From: Auxenochlorella pyrenoidosa
Taxonomy: Eukaryota > Chlorophyta > Trebouxiophyceae > Chlorellales > Chlorellaceae
Direction: 5' to 3'
NCBI GenBank assembly: GCA_001430745.1
Contig: KQ482053.1
Coordinates: forward strand, 705,624-717,740
Length of the DNA stretch: 12,117 bases
Both the position numbers and the translations under genes were made by a program. Below the pieces are notes generated by a model. It had not been told where the DNA came from. It did no database searches and worked only from the letters and a program-made list of their open reading frames with translations. Shown in pieces: positions 9,601 to 12,117 of the stretch (position 1 is its first letter; every line of letters begins with the position of its first letter).

Positions 9601-10046
9601 CTGTCAGCATGCGATTCGCCTCCTCGCTGCACCGCCACCCCCCCTTTCAGTGCTTGTGCGGGAGCTGCGGAACGAGGTGTCGCGCCTGCTGGCAGCCAAG
9701 GTGGGAGTGCATGCTGGCTGCCGCTAGATGCTGCCCTGCTCCTTGCGCAAGGCGCCGTGCGGCCCGCTATCGCCGCTGTCCCACGCTGCATCGGCCTGGG
9801 TGGCTGCAAAGGCAGGCGCTTTCTGTCTGATGCCAGGTCCGCATGTACCGTGGCAGGCTGGGGCCCCGCCCTGGGGCCCAGCGCTGCTGGTTTGGCACAT
9901 TTGAGCAGCAGCCGCACTGCGTCATCAGCTGTCCTCGTCCTCGTGCTGTTGTGCTGCCCCTGCAGGTGGCGGACCCTGGCCTGGACCTAGGGCGCAGCAA
10001 GGTGGTGGAGGCCATGCATCACCTGCTGGCGACAGATGGCTTCTGA
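234..10046 (+). CDS. DEAH/RHA-type RNA helicase, DHX57/DHX29-like (plant DExH4/DExH7 type), 24 exons, 5' partial
   Basis: This is an ATP-dependent RNA helicase of superfamily 2. Relatives unwind structured RNA; DHX29 acts at the small ribosomal subunit in translation initiation, but the role of this alga's copy is inferred only. Exons: 234-302, 504-628, 936-1261, 1377-2488, 2863-2934, 3130-3268, 3504-3571, 3826-3889, 4209-4343, 4621-4938, 5137-5216, 5401-5467, 5690-5841, 6118-6249, 6453-6555, 6822-6955, 7110-7196, 7509-7676, 8132-8371, 8714-8819, 9047-9196, 9389-9469, 9651-9700, 9966-10046. They sum to 4059 bases (1352 codons plus TGA), in phase at every junction. All introns are GT-AG except 2935-3129 (GC-AG). 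Motifs by residue of this fragment: [11 protein letters not shown] 535-544, Ia TQPRR 567-571, II DEVH 636-639, III SAT 670-672, V STNVAETS in exon 13, [11 protein letters not shown] 913-921. Human DHX29 and DHX57 are near 1370-1390 residues and the plant proteins somewhat longer, so only a modest N-terminal piece is missing. There is no sign of a pseudogene. Main uncertainties are the first exon and exact borders of exons 1-3. Confidence 0.93.
936..1261 (+). other. Helicase exon 3: DHX29/DExH7-like helical (UBA-like) module
   Basis: After a low-complexity linker, residues about 116-170 of the fragment read as a small helical domain: [19 protein letters not shown], a poly-Gly interruption, then [19 protein letters not shown]. 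The A-L-D-W-L-C signature followed by L-P and an aromatic residue is typical of the N-terminal region of DHX29 and of plant DExH7. It helps separate this protein from other DEAH helicases such as Prp22 or Prp43. The exon ends with one base of a glycine codon, completed by exon 4 at 1377. Confidence 0.8.
1532..1648 (+). other. UBA-like domain in helicase exon 4
   Basis: Residues about 226-264 contain [20 protein letters not shown] followed by [18 protein letters not shown]. This is the three-helix UBA pattern, with a Gly-Tyr or Gly-Phe loop after helix 1 and an Ala/Leu-rich third helix. DHX57 carries a UBA at this place just before its RWD domain. Ubiquitin binding is known for the fold in general but is not shown here. 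Confidence 0.72.
1709..2101 (+). other. RWD domain in helicase exon 4
   Basis: Residues about 285-415 begin [20 protein letters not shown], the classic RWD opening (E-E...E-x-x-A-L-x-A-I-Y-G-E/D). They continue through beta strands ([11 protein letters not shown]), a proline-rich Y-P-x-x-P-P turn near [13 protein letters not shown], and a C-terminal helix around [23 protein letters not shown] domains mediate protein-protein contacts, as in GCN2, and occur in DHX57 and the plant orthologues. I see no CCCH zinc finger between RWD and helicase core, unlike animal DHX57. Confidence 0.85.
2932..2954. repeat. Perfect 10-bp inverted repeat with 3-base loop spanning the GC donor
   Basis: The arm CAGGCATGCA (2932-2941) is followed by GGG and the exact reverse complement TGCATGCCTG (2945-2954). 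The exon-intron border of the GC-AG intron falls inside the left arm. A self-complementary GCGCATGCGC follows at 2956-2965. Confidence 0.9.
2935..3129 (+). other. GC-AG intron 5 splitting helicase motif Ia
   Basis: Exon 5 must end after ...IIVTQ (CAG at 2932-2934) and exon 6 must begin PRRIS at 3130 to restore the invariant TQPRR motif. The intron therefore begins with GC (2935-2936) and ends with CTGCAG at 3129. The nearest GT donor, at 2944-2945, would add three residues (ACR) inside the motif while keeping the frame. The intron is 195 bases, a multiple of three, with no stop codon in the exon frame. Confidence 0.85.
4621..6249 (+). other. RecA2 domain with motifs IV, V and VI (exons 10-14)
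   Basis: Exon 10 (4621-4938) completes [18 protein letters not shown], runs through a Gly-rich insert, then [20 protein letters not shown] and motif IV ILIFAPG. Exon 11 (5137-5216) gives [11 protein letters not shown]. Exon 12 (5401-5467) gives [16 protein letters not shown], the conserved loop before motif V. Exon 13 (5690-5841) gives [20 protein letters not shown] and ends [10 protein letters not shown]. Exon 14 (6118-6249) gives [20 protein letters not shown] and ends [10 protein letters not shown]. The S-E-Q-T...L-I-x-x-E-L-I-E-A-L block is typical of the DHX57/DHX29 group. Confidence 0.93.
4728..4751 (+). repeat. (GGC)8 coding microsatellite in helicase exon 10
   Basis: Eight consecutive GGC triplets encode a glycine run at about residues 740-747. 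The run lies in a flexible insert between the RecA1-RecA2 linker and the [10 protein letters not shown] segment. This position is variable in length in DHX57/DHX29 relatives, so the run is likely tolerated and may vary between strains. Confidence 0.9.
7414..7508 (+). repeat. Diverged 47-bp tandem duplication of the intron 17 acceptor tract
   Basis: ACACATGCCGTGGCCCCCTC (from 7416) recurs 47 bases later as ACACATGCCGCGGTCCCCTC (from 7463). Both are followed by a CCT/TGCCTGGGC stretch and a CTGCTG- or CGCTG-like end. Only the second copy ends in a usable CCGCAG acceptor, at 7508, before exon 18. The matching part of the first copy has no AG there. Confidence 0.75.
8392..8550 (+). repeat. 49-bp tandem repeat, three full copies plus a partial fourth, in helicase intron 19
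   Basis: Copies begin with GGCGCTGCCTGCAGCAGCAG at 8392, 8441 and 8490, and a short partial copy begins at 8539. The period is exactly 49 bases. The copies differ only at a few sites, for example CTCGCC against CTAGCC and TGTGTGAG against TGTGCGAG. The array starts about 20 bases after the exon 19 donor and lies wholly within the 342-base intron 8372-8713. Near identity suggests recent expansion. Confidence 0.92.
8602..8682 (+). repeat. Imperfect (AC)n / (CACG)n microsatellite in intron 19
   Basis: About 80 bases of alternating purine-pyrimidine, mostly AC steps with scattered G and T, follow the 49-bp array and precede the pyrimidine-rich acceptor of exon 20. Such tracts can form left-handed DNA and are prone to slippage. 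Confidence 0.85.
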
Positions 10047-10316
10047 GGCCAACGTTTCTGGGACCTTCGATCCGCCAAGTTTGCCCTGTATACAGCATTG
10101 TACATCCTGCAATTCTTGCACTGACTTCTCGCCTGCCTGAACCATCCGTGCCTACATTCCATCTGCCATTTCATGACGCTGCAATAAGGATGCACATGCA
10201 CGTCAGGGCGCAAGGGTGTCGAGCAGCCTCCCGAACTGCCTTGCTGGCACGTGTGGCTGCGCCCGGGCTTACGCCCCGCTCTGCTGCTCATCGTCGGCGG
10301 CTGCCACCCGGGCCAG
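10047..10316 (+). other. Helicase 3' flank and probable 3' UTR
   Basis: No supported reading frame or structured element lies here. GC is lower than in the exons just after the stop. I could not find an exact TGTAA, the usual chlorophyte polyadenylation signal. The nearest are TGTATAC and TTGTACATC near 10090-10105. If the minus-strand gene to the right is real, the two genes converge here and share about 270 bases of 3' flank. Confidence 0.5.
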
Positions 10317-10844
10317 CTAGGCCAGCGCTCGCCAGAGCCCATCCCCTGTCGCTGCCGAGCAGTAGTCCAGGGCCCTGCACGGCCAGGTTCAAAGGCAGTT
10401 GGGCCAGGTGTTGTTGAGTCTGGGAGCCGGCGTTCCTGCAGGTGGGCAGCAGCAGCTCATGCGGTGCAGCGCGGGCAGTGTAGCGCGCAGCGGCACGCAG
10501 CACACGGGATGCAGCTCAGCGGGCAGCGCAGCGCGCGGCAGCGCTTGCCAGTGACGCAGGCCCAGCCCGCGCAGCCCCAGTGCCTCCTCCACCAAGAAGG
10601 TGCTCAGCCAGGGGCCGGGCAGCCGAGCGTTGTCCCCCATGTTCAGCAGCACCAGCGCCGTGCCGCCCAGCCTGGTCTCCTGGCCAACTCCACCAGACGA
10701 CAGCTGGGCGAGCAGTGCAAGCACGAGCACATTGCCCCTCCCAAACCCTGCCACTCTGTCTTTAGGAGTCAGGCGTTCCACATAGTGCTCTTCCTGGTTT
10801 AACGCTTCGGAAGAGGCTATAATGGCTGCCATTGCTGGGTGCAT
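10317..10844 (-). CDS. Unrecognised minus-strand gene, partial model
   Basis: I do not recognise this product. A 151-codon minus-strand frame opens at ATG 10844 and stops at 10389. Its middle part (about 10430-10680) has strong C/G third positions and reads like protein, with LGGTALVLLNMGDNARLPGP, WLSTFLVEEALGLRGLGLRH and WQALPRAALPAELHP. The opposite strand there reads as a Gln/Arg-rich shadow. A possible final intron 10503-10375 (donor GTGCTG, acceptor GTGCAG, 129 bases) joins HPV to ALDYCSAATGDGLWRALA and a TAG ending at 10317. Upstream, an exon from ATG 11096 or 11075 down to 11015 (MVRMWRQQYCRFVVRITPAD, also rich in G/C third positions) could join in phase to 10834. The part near the 5' end (about 10700-10844) has weaker codon bias and may be UTR or intron. 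No domain or transmembrane segment is evident. Confidence 0.35.
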
Positions 10845-11137
10845 TCACATTAAGGCGCCAGAGAATGACTGGAAGCCGGCTGGCAACTGGCACGCGTGCA
10901 CACTAACGCCGGGCGCCGCCCCAGCTGAGAGACCGGAACCAAATACTCAAGGAATGCTGGCCCCTGCATCCCTTTTACTCGAGCTGCCTGCTTGTGCAAG
11001 CTGCGGGCATTCACAGTCCGCAGGAGTGATGCGCACGACAAACCGGCAGTACTGCTGGCGCCACATGCGCACCATTGCCGCTGGGTCGGTTCCCATCGAT
11101 GAACATACTCTCCGATCGCCGCCTGGCCCATGAGAAC
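10845..11137. promoter_or_regulatory. Spacer and presumed 5' region of the protease gene
   Basis: This stretch is less GC-rich than the flanking exons and lies directly upstream of the protease start. It probably contains the protease promoter and 5' UTR. A candidate first exon of the minus-strand gene (11015-11096) overlaps it, which would make a head-to-head pair. No TATA box at a useful distance is convincing; a TATAAT at about 10818 is some 320 bases from the protease ATG. Confidence 0.35.
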
Positions 11138-11915
11138 ATGTGCGTTCGCAGCAAACGTCCTGGACTCGCAGCACAAGTCGCTCTACTGCTGCTGGCGGCC
11201 GCCCAAGCAGCGCTCGTGGCGGGTGAGAATTGCTGCAAATAATTGAAGCCCCCCTGCAGCGCCCGCACAGTCAGGATGCTTCCGCTGGCAGCGGCGGCGG
11301 TGGCCAGCCTAACGGCGCAAGCGCCGCCTTGCAGCTGCTGTATCCGCTGGCTCTGGTATTGGGCCGAAGCAGCCCTGAACATCTATTTCAAGAATTACAA
11401 GTCTAGCTCTCATGAACCAAACCCGGCACGCGTCATTTTTTGTCGGCTGGCGTTGCAGCGGGCCGTCTGGGCGCCATCCAGGTATCGGCAGATGTGTACA
11501 ATGGTGCCCCTGCTCCCGCGGGGATGTTCGACTTCATGGTGAGCTGTCAGGCTGGATACCCTGAGTACATACCCTGAGTACCCGGTGTGTTGTGTATACT
11601 GCAGTATGCCAGCCGGTGCCTGGCACTGGCCTGGACTCCTGGGGGCAGTCCTACTGGTTCCGAATGCCGGCACAGCGCAGCCATTGGTGTAGCAATGGCA
11701 GCGTGTTACAATTGGACAGGCTGCTGCTGGCTGGCAGCAGTGCCAGCGTGTCACAACGGTCGCGTGGCCAGCTGTTCTCCCCTGCCCGGCCCAGCAGGTC
11801 CGCATCAAGCTGCAGCATGACATGAATCGGTTCGGGCCCTTGTTAGGCCCCTCGGTGGCAGTCTGGACGCACAGCTGCGGCGGCTCGCTGATCAGCCCAA
11901 CAGCAGTGCTGACAG
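11138..11915 (+). CDS. Trypsin-like S1 serine protease, secreted, 5' part only (3 exons, continues beyond window)
   Basis: Exons are 11138-11222, 11459-11538 and 11798-11915; phases 1, 0 and 1 fit at each join. Exon 1 encodes a signal peptide: MCVRSKRPGLAAQ, then the hydrophobic run VALLLLAAAQAALVA. Exon 2 reads GRLGAIQVSADVYNGAPAPA then GMFDFM; VYNG with A-P-A-x-x-G-x-F matches the I/V-V-x-G N-terminus of the mature S1 fold. Exon 3 reads VRIKLQHDMNRFGP and then HSCGGSLISPTAVLT plus one base of Ala, the block just before the catalytic A-A-H-C, which must lie on the next exon. The product should be an endopeptidase of the secretory pathway or outside the cell. ATG 11138 has A at -3; an in-frame ATG at 11099 would add 13 residues before the signal peptide but has a poorer context. 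The catalytic His, Asp and Ser are outside the window, so activity cannot be judged. Confidence 0.86.
11556..11581 (+). repeat. Two perfect 13-bp direct repeats in protease intron 2
   Basis: ATACCCTGAGTAC occurs at 11556-11568 and again at 11569-11581, shortly after the donor at 11539. A 12-bp palindrome, ATACTGCAGTAT, follows at 11596-11607. Confidence 0.9.
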
Positions 11916-12117
11916 GTTGGTCCACCAGCTGCACCGCAACAGCCGCACCGGCGCTGAGCCTGCCAGTACGCCCCTGGGTCGCCATAGGCTGCCACGCTGT
12001 GCACCTCTGCCTGGAGCGCACTCTGCCTGGCACCCGCACCCAGCCCCTTCTCAGCCCGCCGCGCCGCCCCCCCAACCCCCCCATCCCCACCCACCCCCAC
12101 CCACCCCCACCCTCACC
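11916..12117 (+). other. Protease intron 3, 5' part, running off the window
   Basis: The intron starts GTTGGT at 11916 after the LISPTAVLT exon. Reading straight on does not produce the required A-A-H-C block, and no in-phase exon encoding it is visible before the edge. The rising C content toward 12117 is compatible with a polypyrimidine tract leading to an acceptor just beyond the window. Confidence 0.7.
12065..12117 (+). repeat. C-rich tract with 10-bp period (CCCCACCCAC)n
   Basis: Runs of three to eight C alternate with single A, and a 10-base unit CCCCACCCAC recurs from about 12085 to 12110. The minus strand has many GGG/GGGG runs and could fold as a G-quadruplex. It does not match the plant/algal telomere repeat TTTAGGG. 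Confidence 0.85.

Larger units (their letters stand above)
6453..10046 (+). other. Winged-helix/HA2 and OB-fold C-terminal domains (exons 15-24)
   Basis: Exon 15 ([20 protein letters not shown]) continues exon 14's PLQ in exact register with the usual P-L-x-x-L-x-L-x-x-K start of the winged helix. Exons 16-18 make the HA2 part: [63 protein letters not shown], then HFLADQALD. Exon 19 joins directly as [19 protein letters not shown], with no residue missing against the family pattern. Exons 19-22 form the OB-fold: [51 protein letters not shown]. Exons 23-24 finish [16 protein letters not shown] and a short helix ending HHLLATDGF and TGA at 10044-10046. Confidence 0.92.

Noticed and set aside
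10251..10802. A 183-codon plus-strand frame after the helicase
   Set aside because: Its Gln/Arg/His-rich composition is what a Leu-rich minus-strand coding region gives when read backwards. The minus strand has the better third-position pattern.
10822..11133. A 103-codon plus-strand frame just before the protease
   Set aside because: It stops before ATG 11138, is in a different frame from the signal peptide, and has poor codon bias.
11592..11825. A protein-like plus-strand frame of about 77 codons (contains GTGLDSWGQSYWFRMPAQRS)
   Set aside because: It lies in protease intron 2. Joining exon 2 (ending GMFDFM) directly to exon 3 (VRIKLQHD) gives an unbroken S1 N-terminal domain, and this frame matches no S1 segment.
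12065..12117. Telomere or subtelomeric repeat at the right edge
   Set aside because: The unit is CCCCACCCAC, not CCCTAAA, and it lies inside a protein-coding gene's intron.

Overview
The window looks like nuclear DNA from a GC-rich, intron-dense eukaryote, most likely a green alga of the Chlorella or Micractinium kind (Trebouxiophyceae or a related core chlorophyte). The signs are very high GC with C or G at third codon positions, many short exons separated by 115-455 base introns, acceptors mostly of the form CTGCAG or CCGCAG, and Ala/Gly/Gln-rich linkers between conserved domains. The genus is a guess. I see no bacterial operon, CRISPR array, tRNA, rRNA or intact mobile element.

Bases 234-10046 (+) hold one gene whose 5' end is missing or unresolved. 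It encodes a large DEAH/RHA-type RNA helicase related to animal DHX57 and DHX29 and plant DExH4/DExH7. I rebuilt 24 exons and 23 introns by following conserved motifs and checking reading phase at every junction. The exons total 4059 bases, or 1352 codons plus a TGA stop, with no phase conflict. The order is: charged N-terminal extension, DHX29/DExH7-like helical module, UBA-like domain, RWD domain, RecA1 (motifs I, Ia, Ib, II as DEVH, III), RecA2 (IV, V, VI), winged helix/HA2, then OB-fold.

Bases 10047-11137 lie between the helicase and a second clear gene. They hold the helicase 3' flank and, on the minus strand, a probable but unrecognised small gene (about 10317-10844, possibly with a further 5' exon up to 11096).

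From 11138 (+) a trypsin-like S1 serine protease begins: a signal-peptide exon, an exon with the N-terminus of the catalytic domain, and an exon with the Cys-Gly-Gly block before the catalytic histidine. The gene runs off the right edge inside an intron with a C-rich tract. The helicase and the protease show no functional link.

I found no new multi-gene system. The most unusual signal is in the helicase introns. Five of the 23 (introns 5, 10, 12, 19 and 21) are multiples of three with no in-frame stop, so their retention would insert 64-114 residues without breaking the frame. One of these is a GC-AG intron that splits helicase motif Ia, and its donor sits inside a perfect 10-bp hairpin. Another contains three tandem 49-bp repeats.
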